DNA from: Fulvia fulva
Lineage: Eukaryota > Ascomycota > Dothideomycetes > Mycosphaerellales > Mycosphaerellaceae
Length of the DNA: 64,000 nucleotides
Direction: 5' to 3'
Assembly: GCF_020509005.1 (NCBI RefSeq)
Contig: NC_063018.1
Span: 4,526,001-4,590,000, forward strand
The notes beneath the pieces were generated by a model. That model was given only the letters and a program-made list of their open reading frames with translations, was not told the origin of the DNA and did no database searches. Shown in pieces: positions 19,807 through 33,471 of this stretch. The translations under genes were made by a program, and so were the position numbers. Position 1 is the first letter of the stretch, and every line of letters starts with the position of its first letter.

Positions 19807-22800
19807 GTACTCCCCCTCTTAAAACGCGTCTTAGTCCTCTAAGCGTTATCTATCTTATACGGCCACTTACCCGTACTACTCTATAACCGTACGAAAGTCT
19901 AATTATCCTATAATACCTTATTACTGTCTAGTAATACATCTATATTTAGTCTATCTATAACTAGCCTATCCGCGACCGGCTCCCTTCGAGAAATACTTAG
20001 GGGGACCTAATTAGATAGAGCTACGAAGCCTATAGGCGTAGATAACTCCGGCAGGTTATAGTAAAAGTCTATAATAGCGGCGGCCGCGTATTTAAACATA
20101 TTCTTAGCCGGTTACTAGGTCTTACTATCCTCCTTATTCTAATATCTAAGCTATTTTACCTTATACTAAGTGTCTACTTTACGCTTCTACCCCTTCTTTA
20201 CTTTACCTACTCGCTTACGGGTATATATATCTAAGATCTTCTCTACCTTATATATATATATAGGTATTACGACTATATTAGCGACTATATTAGCTTCGGT
20301 AGTATCGGGCTCGATAGTTATCGGCGGTAGTAGTACTAGATACTAGCCTTCGAGTAGTAGGAAGTCGGGATGATTGGCTTACTAAAGTAACGAGGTATAA
20401 AAGTAGTTATCGAGTCCTACTATAGCGTCCGATAATCTTAGTTTATATAAGAGCTTAGCTAGTATAACTTCTATAATCTAGTACGGGCTAGCGTATCTTC
20501 TATCGAGCTTCTTAGATAGTCAAGTCGTACGGATGTTCTTAGTACTTAGGTATACCTAGTCGCCTACTCTATAGTCTAGCGGGATGCTTCGGTAGCGGTT
20601 TACTACTTTAGCTTAGAGAGCTTATAATATCCGTATATTTTCTTAAAGGTACTTATAAAGGTCGTAAATCCGGCGTACAAAGGCTTTAGCCGATCGCGTA
20701 TCTAGTCGCTAGAGAGTAGTTAGTTCTCCCTCTTTTCTAGCGCTTAGGTCTACGCGCTCTATAAACTAAGGGTTATAGCCTAAAGTAGCGTAGAATAGCA
20801 ATATACTAGTAGTTTCAGAAAGGTAGTTATTAGTCGCAAACTAAGCTAGACAAAGCTATTCTGCCTAGTTATCTTATACCTTGTTAGTAAATATACGGAG
20901 ATACTATTCTATTACTTAGTTAGTACGTTCCGACTATCTATTAGTTTCTAGGTAGTATAAAGAACTTAGCTTACGACTTATACGAAGTATCTTATAAAGT
21001 TTCTTCTAGAAGGTAGTAATCTATTACTTACCGCGGTCTAAAGTAATAGTATTAGGAAATCCGCGTCGGGAGAATATATACTTAAGGAAAAGTCTTACCG
21101 TATTCTATATAGTTATCGCTCCGATTAGAATTAGCTCGACTTCCTTCGTTAGCCTATCTATTACGGTTATAATGTTATTATAGGTCATACTATCGAGGGT
21201 GCTATTAGGAAGTCCGACTACAAAGTCTACCGCGATATACCTTTAAGGTCGGTCCGGTACTAAAAGTAGGTATAATAATCTAGGTAGCTAGGAGTATAGA
21301 GATTTCGTCGTATAGTATATACGGTAATTCGCGGTATATCTACGTACTAATCTTACTAAGCTAGGCTAGTAGAATTCTCGTACTACGAGTTTATAGGTTC
21401 GAGCTCGTCCTAGATATCCTACTACTAGAGCGTTATGATTTATTCTAATAAGCCGAGTCCGTAGGGCCTAGTTATTAGGTACCTATAGGCTCTAACTATC
21501 GTACTAGTTTCGTATATATAATATATTACTATCTACCTTATAGTACGTAGGGTATATCTTCGCCTTCTATAAGAGTAGAGGGATAGTACTATCTTTCCGT
21601 AGTATCTTAATTGCCGCCTTAAGTTCTTAGTCTAGGGCGTAAGTACTCGTTATACGGTACTTAAGTTTAGCTTCGACTTCGGCTTTATTTGTAGTCTATA
21701 CTTCCTAAGCTAGTACTAGCTATATTTATAGTACCTATTCTAGTTCTAGAATAAACTCGATTGCTTTAGGATTTAGAGAAGTCGTCTTTTCTTCTTCGGT
21801 CGTATCTTCGATAGTAGTTCGTATAGAGTCGATCTTAAGGAATCGCTCTAGCGGAAGTAATGTCTAATACTAGTACTAATTTCTCGGATCGTCTACCTCC
21901 TACGGAAGGTTCTAGCTACGTCTCGTTAGGCTATCTAGCTTCGTTCTTTATATACCTAGGCGGTATATAATCTAGAAGTTAAATTATAATAGAAATTCTA
22001 CCTATCGCGCTTATCGGCGATTTAGCTACTTCGTAGTCATAAAATATTCGTGGTTCTTATAGTCTATAAACACTTTGACTAGATCGCCGTCCTCGTCTAC
22101 TTCGTAAGTAAGCTCCGGGCGCTACTCTTCAAATACTTTAATAATCGCGAGGAGTTCCTTATCGTAGATCTCGTAACTATACTCCTAGGGGCTTAGCTTC
22201 TTCGAAAAGAAAGCTATATGATATAATACTCCCTACTTGTTGTATTATAAGAGCATACCTATATTAATAAAGTCTAAGGAGTTAGTCTCGACGACGGTCT
22301 ATCTACCCGGTATATAGTATACTAGTATACCCGCCTTACTAAACGCTACTTTTAACGCCTCGAATGCCCTCTAATAATTATTAGTTTAGTTGATTCTACG
22401 GTTCTTATGATTGCTAGGCCTATCTAACTTCGTTAGGTTAGTTAATAGGGATGTAATACGAGAGAAGGCCTCGATATACCTACGGTAGAAGTTCGTAAAT
22501 CCTAGGAAGGCTTAGATATCCTTAAGATTAGTTAGTGCTTTCTAGGTCTATATACATTCCAATTTCTCCGGGTCTATCTCGATGCCCTAGGGTGTAATAA
22601 TAAGGCCTAGATATTTTATACGTTCCTAGTAGAACTCGGACTTATTGATATTAATAGTAAGCCCGGTATCTTGTAGCTTAATTAATACCTTTCGTACGTA
22701 TTCGACGTATTCCTCTAGAGTGTCGCTAAAGATAAGGATGTTATCTAGATATACTAATATAAAGTTATCTAGATGTTCCTATAGAACCTTATTAATATAT

Positions 22801-23619
22801 AACTAAAAGGTTACGGATCCGTTATAGAGGCCGAACGGTAATACGAGGTATTCGTATATACCGTAGTATATTACGAAAGTTATTAGCTACTCGTACACTT
22901 CCGTAATACGTAACGTATTAAAGGCTACTATAATATCTAGTTTCGTAAAGTACTTCTTTCCGTCTATAGGGTTTAGCGTTTCCTATATTAATAGAATAGG
23001 ATAGCGATTCTTAATAGTAATAGCGTTTAGCCTACGGTAATTAGTATATACTCGTAGCCCTCCTCTAGGCTTTCTTACTACTAATACCGGTGCCGGTGAC
23101 TAGCTTGTTTTCTAACCGGCCTTACGTACCTTACCTTATAAAGGCTATTTGAGTAACTATTCCTTAACGGCTTTATTCTCCTTCTCGACTCGTCCGTATA
23201 GCTTTCGATATAGCGGTTCGTAAGGTCTACCGGATTTAATATAAATCTTGTAGTCGATACCTAGTTAGTAAGGTAGGAGTCCCTCGTAGTCCTTTACTAA
23301 GAAAGTATCTATAATGTCGTAGTATATAGGCGGGAGCTTCTCTTTAGGATTATAGTTAAACTACTTATTTAAGAACTGATCTAGGTTTTTAGCTACTATC
23401 GCGCTTAGTTTAAGGCTATTATCGTTATTATTGTTATCCTCGCGCCCCGTAGGTATAATATAGAAGCACTCGGCCCTAGACCGGTACGCGTATATCTCCT
23501 ATACGCGCTACGAGACTTCCTAGTAATCTACCTCTTTATCTACCTCTAGAGCGGACATATCTAGCTCCATCCTTCCGGCTATAAATCCTACTAATTCGCT
23601 AGTAAAGGGCTTTAGTCTA

Positions 23620-23867
23620 TATTTCGTTCTACTAATACAGTTTAGAGATTATACTATTGTCGATGTCTTGTTATATAGATAGTAATCGAAGTAGTAGTTA
23701 GATCTAAACGCTACCTTGCTAGTTTCCTAGAAGATATTCGGGTTATTTCGTTCTACTAATATAGTTTAGAGATTATACTATTGTCGATATCTTGTTATAT
23801 AGATAGTGACCGAAGTAGTAGTTAGATCTAAACGCCACCTCGCTAGTTTTCTAGAAGATGTTCGGGT
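23620..23867. repeat. 124-bp tandem duplication inside Gypsy A
   Basis: 23620-23743 is repeated at 23744-23867 with scattered, mostly C/T-type differences. The matching part of the younger copy (about 60850-60975) is single. 124 is not a multiple of three, so the duplication also shifts the frame, close to the protease region. Confidence 0.88.
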
Positions 23868-25120
23868 TATACGCGGAGAGCTACGGTAGTCTAAAGACGA
23901 TATTATATTCGAGGTCGGTAACGTAGTATAGTATTTACTCGTAATAACCGTCGATAACTACGTCTATAAGGGCTATATATATGATCTAACGCGCTATAGC
24001 CGATCTATCTTCTAGTATTAATCGTCTATTCTTCGTTAAAGGGATTAAGGGGGTTATATATTTACGTATAAATTTCTAATTAAGAAAGAGAGAGGTAGAG
24101 GTAGAATCTATAAGGCTACGAGCCTTTTTATATTATATTATTACGGGTAATACTATATAAGGGTGTATAGCTAGTTATTGTTTATCTAGTATATATACCG
24201 ATATCTTAAGCTCCTTACTATAGTCCGTCTCTTATATTCTATATCTCTTAATCTTATACTCTTTCTATCTTAGAAAGTTCGGTTACTAACCGCTATCTAC
24301 TACGCTTAGGTAGCGGTCGTGCCATTTCCCTATTACTATAGGTCGGTAGTAAGGGAGCTAAGGTTCGGGTTAGCGTTCGCGTTATTTCGTAGGCGTAGAG
24401 GGCGGTAGTCGCCGTAACAACTATATATCGGGTATTCGGGGTTCGTTAAATACGTACGAGCCTATACGGTAGCGGTAGTACTTACCCTACTTCTTAAGGT
24501 CCTTACGCTACTTACGGTTTAATAAAGGTAGGTTCTATAAGTAAACCGGTAGGTCCTCCTTCTTCTTTATACCTACGTATTATAGTAGTCGCTAGACGAT
24601 TATAGCGGTCGTACTAGTAGCTACGGCGCCTACGGTATTACTACCGCCCTATACGCCGTTATTATACGAATTAGGGTTACTACGTAGGCGCTCCTTCTAT
24701 AGATATAGTCGGTCGGTCTCGTAGAAGCTCTTATCTAATACCGTACATTCCTTAATAACATCCTATATATTGTATAAGCGTCTATCTACTCCCCTATCGC
24801 CGAAAGTCTTAATAAAGTACTTACGGTTTAGGCGGTTACGAAATAGTATTAGCTTAGTCTCGTCGGTCTACTCTATCTAAGTACGTAGCTTTGAGTAGTA
24901 AGCATAGAAGGTAATAAAGGTCTCGCCCTACTCCTACTTATAGGTAGCAATATTAACTATAGCCTTAGTTCCTTCGTCACGGGTACCGTACTAGCGCGTT
25001 ATCTAATCTAGTAGTTCTTTATTAGTCTTAAACTCGTTAAATAATTATTGTCTAGGTACGGGGATCCTCGGCTTAATACTTCTCTAAGGGTCACCCTATA
25101 TCTATCTATATATAAAACGT

Positions 25121-28100
25121 CGTACGTCCACTACGTCCTAGCAATCTAGGAGCTATAGATTAACCCGTAATATAAGAGACTAACAACCTACAAGTCACTA
25201 GGCTACATAACATGCCTACGAGGCGACGGTAGACCCCGTACGTGCTTCTATATTAGTAAGGACATACTAGAATCCGACTAGGAGGTAGTGTACTATATAG
25301 ACAAAGAAGGCGGGGGCGATTCTACCTCCCTCTACGTAGGTAGCACCTAGATACACAACCTATATATACAACCGCTAGCCTCGAGGTCTAGCCGCGACCT
25401 AGGGGTCTATAGACACCTAGACAGTACGCTTAAGAGACAAGGGTGCTACATCGTAGTAGGAGACTTCAACGTACACTACCCTTCCTAGGAAAGCCTTATA
25501 TAGCCGTACCCTATAGCCGACGAAGTACTCGACTTGATAGCGAGCAACGTAATTGCCCTCAATACCCTAAAGGACCTAGGTACCTAGAAGAGAGGGGGAC
25601 TCTAAGGCACGATCGACCTCTCCTAGATCTTAGATAGCCACTACTATATAGTAACCTACTATAGGATCGAATATATACTCGAGGCGTTATTAGACTACAT
25701 ACTAGTCAGGACCTCTATTACGACATAGATACAACGCACACTAGCGAGAACCCCTAAGCTAAACTAGGGAAAGGTCTACTAGGCCAATATCTAGGCGTAC
25801 CTCGATAACTCCGAGAGGCTAGTCTAGATCGCGTAGTAGCAATACATTAGTAAAGACGAGATAGACGAGGCAGTCTAAGGGTTAATAGACGAGATAAGAA
25901 AAGCGACCTTACTTCACGTTCCGCTTACCTAACTAACGACATAGTCTAAACTATACTAGACGCCGAAGTATACTACGGTAGTAAGAGAAGTAAGGAGAGC
26001 CCGCCGGGTATAGACGAGTAGCTATAGCGAGGAGGCCTAGAACGTATATAGGGAGGCATACTAACAGAAGAAAGCTATAATACGGAGGGAGAAAGCAGTC
26101 GGCTAGAGGGCTATAGTAGAAGAAATTGCCGGCAAGCTAGCGAGGATATAGAAGCTAGCAAAATGGGCCCGACAGGACCCTATACAGGGCCCCTGCTTCT
26201 CTATACTAGCGCTATAATCGCCTAGTAGCCCGGTTAGCGACCCCGAGGCCAAGGCGCGTCTACTAGCTAGCAAGTTCTTCCCGCCCCTAGTCGAGGCTGA
26301 TCTAAGCGACATAAACAGCTCTACTCCCCTAGCCCCTAGTATCGCGGTCCGATAGGAGGTGTCCGAGGGAGAAGTTGCCGCTATACTTAGGAAGTTGCCG
26401 GCGAAGAAAGCCCCGGGGCCGGATAGGATCCTAAACGAGCTACTAAAGAAGTGTAGATATCAACTAGCCCTAGTAGTTATAGCGATCTTCAACGCCTGCC
26501 TATAGACTAGATACCACCCGATAGCATTTAAACAATCGACGATAGTAGTCCTACGTAAGCCGTAAAAGGAAGACTATACGTAGGTAAAGTCGTACCGCCT
26601 AATTGCGCTCCTTAATACTCTTAGGAAGGCGCTTAAGAAGCTAGTTATAACGAGACTCTCCGAGGCGGTAGAGGAATACTCCCTACTCCCGGACACCTAG
26701 ATAGGTGCGCGCCTATAGCGATCGACGCTATCCGCGATAGAACTTATTACCTCTTAGGTAAAGGCTATCTAGTATAAGAATAGGGACAAGGTGGCTTCCT
26801 TACTTAGCCTAGACATATTAGGAGCCTTCGACCACGTGTTATACCCGCGGCTACTCTATATCCTAAGATCGAAAGGACTCCCTAAGTAGCTTATTAACTT
26901 TGTACGGTCCTAACTCTAAAACCGTAGCACGTCGATCCTAGTCGGCTAGTATAGAAGCCTATTTTAAGCAGTCTATACTAGAATCCCGTAAGGCTTAACG
27001 CTAGTACCGATTCTGTTCCTCTTCTTTATAGCGACGCTACTCCTAGCCCTAGAATCCTAGAACACCGCTACGAGCGGCTTCGTAGACGATACGAACATCC
27101 TAGCGTAGTCTTCCTCGACTAAGGAGAACTATAGGCTACTAGAAGAGAAGCACAAGATCTACGAGGACTAGGCTAGGAGGTACGGGGCTCGGTTTGCCCT
27201 AGAAAAGTACAATCTAATACACTTTACGTGCCGGCTACGATTCTATAATATATAAGCTTCTATCTAGATATAGGGGCATACGACTAACCCGGTAGATCAG
27301 CTCAGGATCCTTAGACTATAGGTAGACCCGGCGCTATAGTAGAGGAAGCATATATAGGCAATATTACGGAAAGCTAAACAGAATATAGCATTATACTAGA
27401 GGCTCACTACGTCTATATAGGGCGCGGACTTCTAGTAGTTACGACTCCTATATACGGCTATTATACGGCCAGTCCTTACCTATAGTAGCTAAGTGTAGTC
27501 CTTAGGCGAGAGGGCCTGCCTATCGAAGGGACTCGTCGCGCCGCTAGTGAAAATCCAAAACTAATACCTAAGGAAGGTCACCGGGGCATATAAGTCGACG
27601 CTAATAAGGATGCTTAAGTACGAGACCGCTATACCGCCGATCGACCTATATATCTAGGGACTACGGACCTCCTACTTAGGCAAGTCGGCATAGTACCTAG
27701 TATAGAAGGTTATCGCTAGTGTAGTCGTAAGGGCCCGCGAATTAGTACTAGCGTATAAGGGTATTCGACCCGGAAACGAGCCGAACTACTAGGTAAGGGA
27801 CGAATAGCTAGTAACACGGTAGGAAGGTAAGAAGTCGTTTATAGAGCAACTATAGAAAGAGAGGTAGAACAACTAGGGTGTAGGGCATAGTAGACGCCCT
27901 TAGCTAGCGGGACAACCTAAGGAATAGTTAGCTACGAAATCCGCGGTCAAGTACCCCCCGAAGCTTATCTACTACCGCCTACGAGGGTATAGAGTAGTAT
28001 AGCAACCTAACTACGAAGCGAACACATCGGCCTCTAGGGGTACCTAATATAGAGGAAGGTTCTAGGATATATAAATACTAGCTGCCCCTACGGCTATCGC

Positions 28101-28504
28101 TCCTAGAACGTACGGCACGTACTCCTCGTCTGTCCGAGGTGGTCGCTAGGAAGGGGGGAGTGGATAGTAAAGGCGAGGAACCGGACGATTAGGGCACTTC
28201 TTAACAACGCTAAGGACCTACGGCGCATTACGAACTAGATACTAGAGAAGGGCTAGCTAGAACAGTACCGCCTAGTAGGAGCAGTATAGGAAGAGAGGGT
28301 ACGACGTAGCGCGAGAAGACCGGCTAGGAGCGGGGGCTAACGGGGTATTAATATAGACTACGTACGTTTAGGGGGAAAGCTAATCTAGATAAGGAGTAGT
28401 CGGGGGCGGGAAGAGTTTTCACCTATTCGGGTTTCCCTTTATACATAACAATAGATATATACCTATATAGGCCGGATAGGGTCCTAGAACAGGGGAATGA
28501 CAAA
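25121..28504 (+). mobile_element. LINE-type non-LTR retrotransposon 1, RIP-mutated
   Basis: It is inserted in the gag region of Gypsy A. Host sequence TCTATCTATATATAAAACGT (25101-25120) is repeated at its 3' end (about 28505-28526), a target-site duplication of about 18-20 bp. Reading through stops, the 5' part has V-V-G-D-F-N-V-H (endonuclease/exonuclease/phosphatase fold, 25458-25481) and G-T-I-D-L-S. The RT region has K-A-P-G-P-D-R-I-L-N-E (26407-26440), Y-R-L-I-A-L-L-N-T, and G-F-V-D-D-T-N-I-L at about 27075. The layout (EN then RT) fits Tad-like fungal LINEs. There is no upstream ORF1, so it is probably 5'-truncated. The 3' end has AATGACAA and then a TATC-type tail. Confidence 0.82.
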
Positions 28505-29907
28505 TCTATCTATCTATATAAAACGTAGGCCGTCTACCTCGGAGCGGAAAGTAGTTATAGTTAGCTTAAGAAGTACGCTACTATACTAACTATCGAAGTT
28601 AGGGTCGTTATCGTTCTTAAAGTACTTCGGGTTAGGTACGCCCTTACTAACCTCGATACCGCGTATTAGAGTACGGTTAATAGTAAATAGGCGTTCTAAA
28701 AGTTCGGTTAGGGGAGTCTATATACGGGTAGTACGCGCTCGAGAGTCGCGACCGTTATTATTATTAGGTCGTAGACGGTTTCTATTACGTCCTCGGTCGT
28801 TATTACTATTACCGTTATTATTATCGTTACTACCGCCTCCGCCGCCGCCGCCTCTACTAGTAGCTTTACGATACTTACGTATTAGCTACTCGAGTAAAGT
28901 CTCGCGCGGAGGTGAGTAGAAGGGTCGGCGACTAGAGCGACCCCTACCTCTATTCTATATAGTGTCTTTAGTAGCTTAGAGTCGAGTCTTTAGATCGTTA
29001 ACCTCCTTCTATAGAGCCTAGTTCTTAGCTTTGGTATCCTATACCTTCTTCTTCTTCTTTTCGTAAATCTCGCTAAATTGCTTATATAGATTATTAGCCT
29101 CTCTATACTTCTTCTCTACCTCTTATAACTTTACTAGGTTATAATCCTTCTTACTCTTCAGGTCTACGGCCATCTTCTATATTATAGCCCTCTCGCTTTA
29201 TAGCATCTTATAGATACGGTTATACTCGGTATATAGCGTAGTATACTTAGTGTTCTAGAAAATATTAGCTCGCTCTATTATATCGAGTTATATACTATTA
29301 GTAATCGCTATATTTACTACCTATAGTACGAAGTCGTAGGTAGTCTTCGGGTACTAGGATACGAGGGTCGTAAGTTTGTCTAGTATAACATTCTAGTATT
29401 TAGATACGAGAATATACTCTACCTCGTCGAGTAATAGGTATACCTTGTCTAGGTCGCCGCCTAGATTCTCTTCGAGCTTAAACTCGAATAGTTCTTTAAA
29501 GTCAATCTTACTACCTTCTTCTCGCTCGAAGGCTTTCTAGTAAGCTTTATTAATTTCCTATTATGGCGCGACACCGGTATCTACTATAATCCGCCGTTCA
29601 TCGTCCTCTATCTCACTCCGAGGAAAAGAGGAGAGGTCGGGAAAAAGAGATATACGCTACTTACCTTTACCCTTAGGCTTTAGTAGCGGTAGTATACCGC
29701 CGTTTGTCTATAAAGTTATATTATCTAGGTTTAGGGGAGGCGTAACAATACCTATTTCCTAACTATCTACGAGCGCGCGACTACCTACTAATAATATCGC
29801 CGCGTTACATTCTCTAGGTATTTACGTACTATACGCCTTACCGTATTCTATATTCTAATACGACTCTACGCGTTCTTCGAGTTCTATAGTTCTATCTATT
29901 CCTATTA

Positions 29908-32900
29908 GTCGATAATGAGAATCACCTATACGTAGTGTCGGCTACGAACCTCTCGTCTTACTACGAGAGAGCTAAGTATTCTTACGCTAGAGCGTCGTAG
30001 GCGCGACGGGCGCGTAACGTAGGCGAAGCCGCGGCGAATAGAGGACTACTAGTAAAACGGGTATAAAAACTATCCGACGAGCGTATACTCGTATCGGGAG
30101 CGAGTCCCTCTTCTTTCTACGTATAAGAAGGGCGCGGAACCGTGGCCTATACGCTCGATAGGACACCTCTAGTATAAGTATAGAATTTTTATCTCCGGAG
30201 ACCGTAAACCGAGCGGGCTAAGCGACGAATATTAGACGAGCGGACTATAGAACAATAACTAAGCGGACTATACGACGGCGTCGAGCGGACTACGAAACAA
30301 TTTAGTGTTTACTAGCGGGCAATACGGTAGGTAGGTAGACACGCGACGAAGCCTATAAGGGCCTATTAAGTACCCGGTATAGGAACGAGGGTTTTACTTA
30401 AGGTACTACCTATCCCGCTATATAACGTACCTAGCCTAATATAGTAGATTACGACGAGGAAAAGACAATAGCCTAAGCAAGGAAAAGACGGCTATTAGGA
30501 CGGGGAAAAGACGTATAATATAAGTAGATTAGTTCTATAATCGGGGAGGATCGAGGGTAGGGTAATTAGGAACTTTATATTAGTTAGTAGGTAGAAACGT
30601 AAGGAGTACGCTACCCGGCGTAGTCTATGCCCCGAGCAAACCTACGAGGTATAGACGGCCGCTTTCTAGAGATAGGCTACGGTAACGTAAAGGGCGTAAA
30701 AACCTAGGGCGTAGTATATACTAGTAGCGACGGCTAATACTATCTATATAGCCCGAGAGGACGGATACGTATATCGGTCAATAGAGAGTACTAAAGGGCT
30801 TAGGCCTATAGAGGTGGATATTAGCTTAAGGAGTGAATAGGGAGGGAGGGCGTAGAGGGGAGCTTTTACTCCGGGCTAACCTCTCGAAACGAGGCTATAC
30901 GGTAGTACTAGATAAGTAGGAAAGCGCGGTTAAGACTTATTACCTTATCTCGTAGCTAGCTTACTAAATACGATTCCTTCCTTGCCCTAGACATAGATTA
31001 GGAGGTTAGCTCTAATATAGTAATAGGAGTTATAAGTAAGCTAAAAGGACGAAAAGCCCTAGGCCTAGATAGGATACTAAATATACTACTAAAAGAGTAT
31101 AGAGGAGAGATCGCGCCGAGCCTTATAAACCTATTTACCGCGTGCTTCCGGCTAGGATATCACCCGAAGCCGTATAGAGAGTCTATAATAGTAGTACTAC
31201 GTAAGCTATAGAATGAGGACTATACTTAGCCTAAGTCGTATAGACTAATTGTACTTCTAAACACGATAGGGAAAGTCCTAGAAAAGATAGTAGCCTAGAG
31301 ACTTACGTAGCTAGCCGAGGACAACTACGTACTCCTAGTAATATAGATAGGGGGAAGAAGCTAGCGATCGATACTAATAGTAGTAGAGCTAATTACGGAG
31401 CAAATTCAGACCCTCTAGTACTACGGTAGGAACCGAGCGGCGTCCTTACTATCCCCCGACATCGTAGGAGCCTTTAATAACGTCTTATACTAAAGGCTAA
31501 TATATATCCTATAGTAGAAAGGTATCCCCTAGTAGGTAACGACGTTCGTCTACTCCTTTCTCTAGGAACGGACGACATACCTAGTCCTAGGAAGGTATAC
31601 GTCCGACCCGGTAAAGGCAGAGGCTAGAATACCTTAGGGATCTACTCTCTCCCCTATCCTATTCCTAATATTTGTATCTCATCTAATCCCTCTACTTACC
31701 TCTCCGTAAACCTTAGTATCGGGGTTCGTAGACGATATAAAGATCCTAGCCTAGTCAGACTCGACAGAAGAGAACTGTCGCCTCCTTAAAGATAGGTATA
31801 AGAAATGCGAGGAGTAGGTAAAGAAGTATAGTACCCGGTTCGCCCCTAAAAAGTACTAACTTATACACTTTAGTAAAGCGAGAATATACTATAATATAAA
31901 GGCGGCGGTAAGAATCTAAGGCTACGAGACTAAGCTATTAGCGGAGCTACGAGTACTAGGGATCTAGCTCGACCTAAAGCTAAGCTAGAATGTATAGATT
32001 AAGAAAGCCTAGAGTCGAGCGTAAGTTAACGAAGCCTCGATAAAGAGGCTTACGGTATCTATATAGGGAGTAATATTCGATAAGGTAAGAGTAATATATA
32101 AGGCGATCGTTAGACTAGCTATATTATACGGGGTATAGATTTAGAGAATAGGAGGCATAGGTAAGCCGATCCTAAAGCGGATAGAGTAACTCCTAAATAG
32201 GATATAGGTAGGTAATCTTCGTAGGGTACTAGGCGTATATAAGACAACGTTAATAAGTATAGTAGAAATAGAGACAGGAACACTACTAATCGGCTAATAT
32301 ATCCGGGGAATAAGAATTTAATACGCGGTAAAGACGACAGATTACCTAGTATAAACTACGATCTAGGAGGTAAAGAATAAGATAGAAAGCCGCTACCGGA
32401 GAGGGGCCGGACATAGGATAAGCCAAAAAGAGGATGACCTTACTACCCTTACGGCCGTATAGACAAGTACCGAATAGCTAGTACGAAAAGAGGAGGAGCG
32501 TAGGACTTGCTAGGCCGGCGGGAGTAAGGCTAAGACCTAAAGCCTAGCGGAATAGATAGCGAGCTACCTATAGGAGTAGGACTAGAAAAGGAAGCCCCCT
32601 AAGACAATAGGCCCGATAGCGCTCCGAGCCTTCTAGAGACATAATTACTAGCTATATAGGGACCTAATAAGGGCCGAAGCAAGCATAGCAATCCAAATTA
32701 GGTCTAAATATATTAGATTAAGGGCCTACCTATTTAGGAGACGCGTACTAGATATCTATAGCCTAGCCTACTAGTGTAGCTACCTATTGCAAAACCTAGA
32801 ACATATGCTACTACAATGCCCGTAGTAGGCGAGAGGTAGGGGAAATTGGAGGCACTAAGCGGGAAGGAGAGACTATAAGTCAATTATTAGGGACAAAGGT

Positions 32901-33219
32901 AACATTCGCCGAATCTCTCGGTAGATACTATAGTAGGGATACCTCTAGTAGTTTAGCCTCGCTAGCGAGACGGAGGAGTAGATAGATAAGAGGCGGAAGC
33001 TAGGGGGGTTGTAGATAGGGTAGTTATTAGGGCAGGCCTATAATACTAGCGTACCCCTAATAAGAGAAATTTAAGACGACAACTAGGAGGAAAAGATAGG
33101 CGGGAAGGAGGAGGGGTTTTTACTAATACGGTTTCCCCTCTATATATACGAAAATAAGATAGTATAGCTATATAGGCCAAAGGGCACTATAACAGCTTAA
33201 TGAAATATCTATCTATCTA
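29908..33219 (+). mobile_element. LINE-type non-LTR retrotransposon 2, RIP-mutated
   Basis: A 17-bp target duplication TCTATCTATTCCTATTA lies at 29891-29907 and 33220-33236. The matching site in the younger Gypsy (63606 onward) is single and reads TCTGTCTATTCCTATTG, its pre-RIP form. The RT region has K-A-L-G-L-D-R-I-L-N at about 31055 and G-F-V-D-D-I-K-I-L-A at about 31724. Its 3' end, including GGTTTCCCCT and AATGAAA plus (TATC)n, resembles that of LINE 1, so they are the same or sister families. The first ~1 kb (29908-30950) has no recognisable endonuclease but carries several AGCGGACTA-type units at 30209-30330. Confidence 0.82.
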
Positions 33220-33287
33220 TCTATCTATTCCTATTATTACGCGTCCCTTACCTAGATCGCGGATCTAGGTAGGGTAGTAGAACAAAC

Positions 33288-33471
33288 TACAAGGGCGCGC
33301 GTACTATAGAGTCCGAATAAGAGAGTTTTTATTCTATGAAGCTACGAAAGAGGAGCGCGAGGCGCGGCGAAGTTATAAAGTAAAGCTAAGCCGCGCTAAC
33401 CCAATACGGAAGGTCCGCGGTTTACCCGGGCCGACGTAGCTATAGTAAGGGGTCGCGGGCTATCTATAATA
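33288..33471 (-). repeat. Gypsy A right (5') LTR
   Basis: 184 bp starting TACAAGGGCGCGCG. It keeps TACA where the left LTR reads TATA, so CA is probably the original terminal dinucleotide. Confidence 0.92.

Larger units (their letters stand above)
19623..33471 (-). mobile_element. Chromovirus-type Gypsy element A, heavily RIP-mutated, with two LINE insertions
   Basis: LTRs of exactly 184 bp lie at 19623-19806 and 33288-33471. They are close relatives of the LTRs of the element at 56635-63856. Next to the left LTR is the complement of a polypurine tract (19807-19820), so it runs right to left. Removing the two LINEs (3.4 and 3.3 kb) leaves about 7.2 kb, the same length as the younger copy. 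Integrase, RNase H, RT, protease and gag regions can be followed by co-linearity with that copy (for example RT at about 22500-23100 and gag at about 24300-29850). No ORF survives: CA/TG dinucleotides are nearly absent and TAG stops abound. There is no matching 5-bp target duplication (GTTAT left, ACGCC right), and the flanking host elements differ. Confidence 0.9.

Noticed and set aside
25443..26312. Short ORFs in the LINE region as separate genes
   Set aside because: They are fragments of the RIP-mutated LINE (endonuclease part) or antisense to it.
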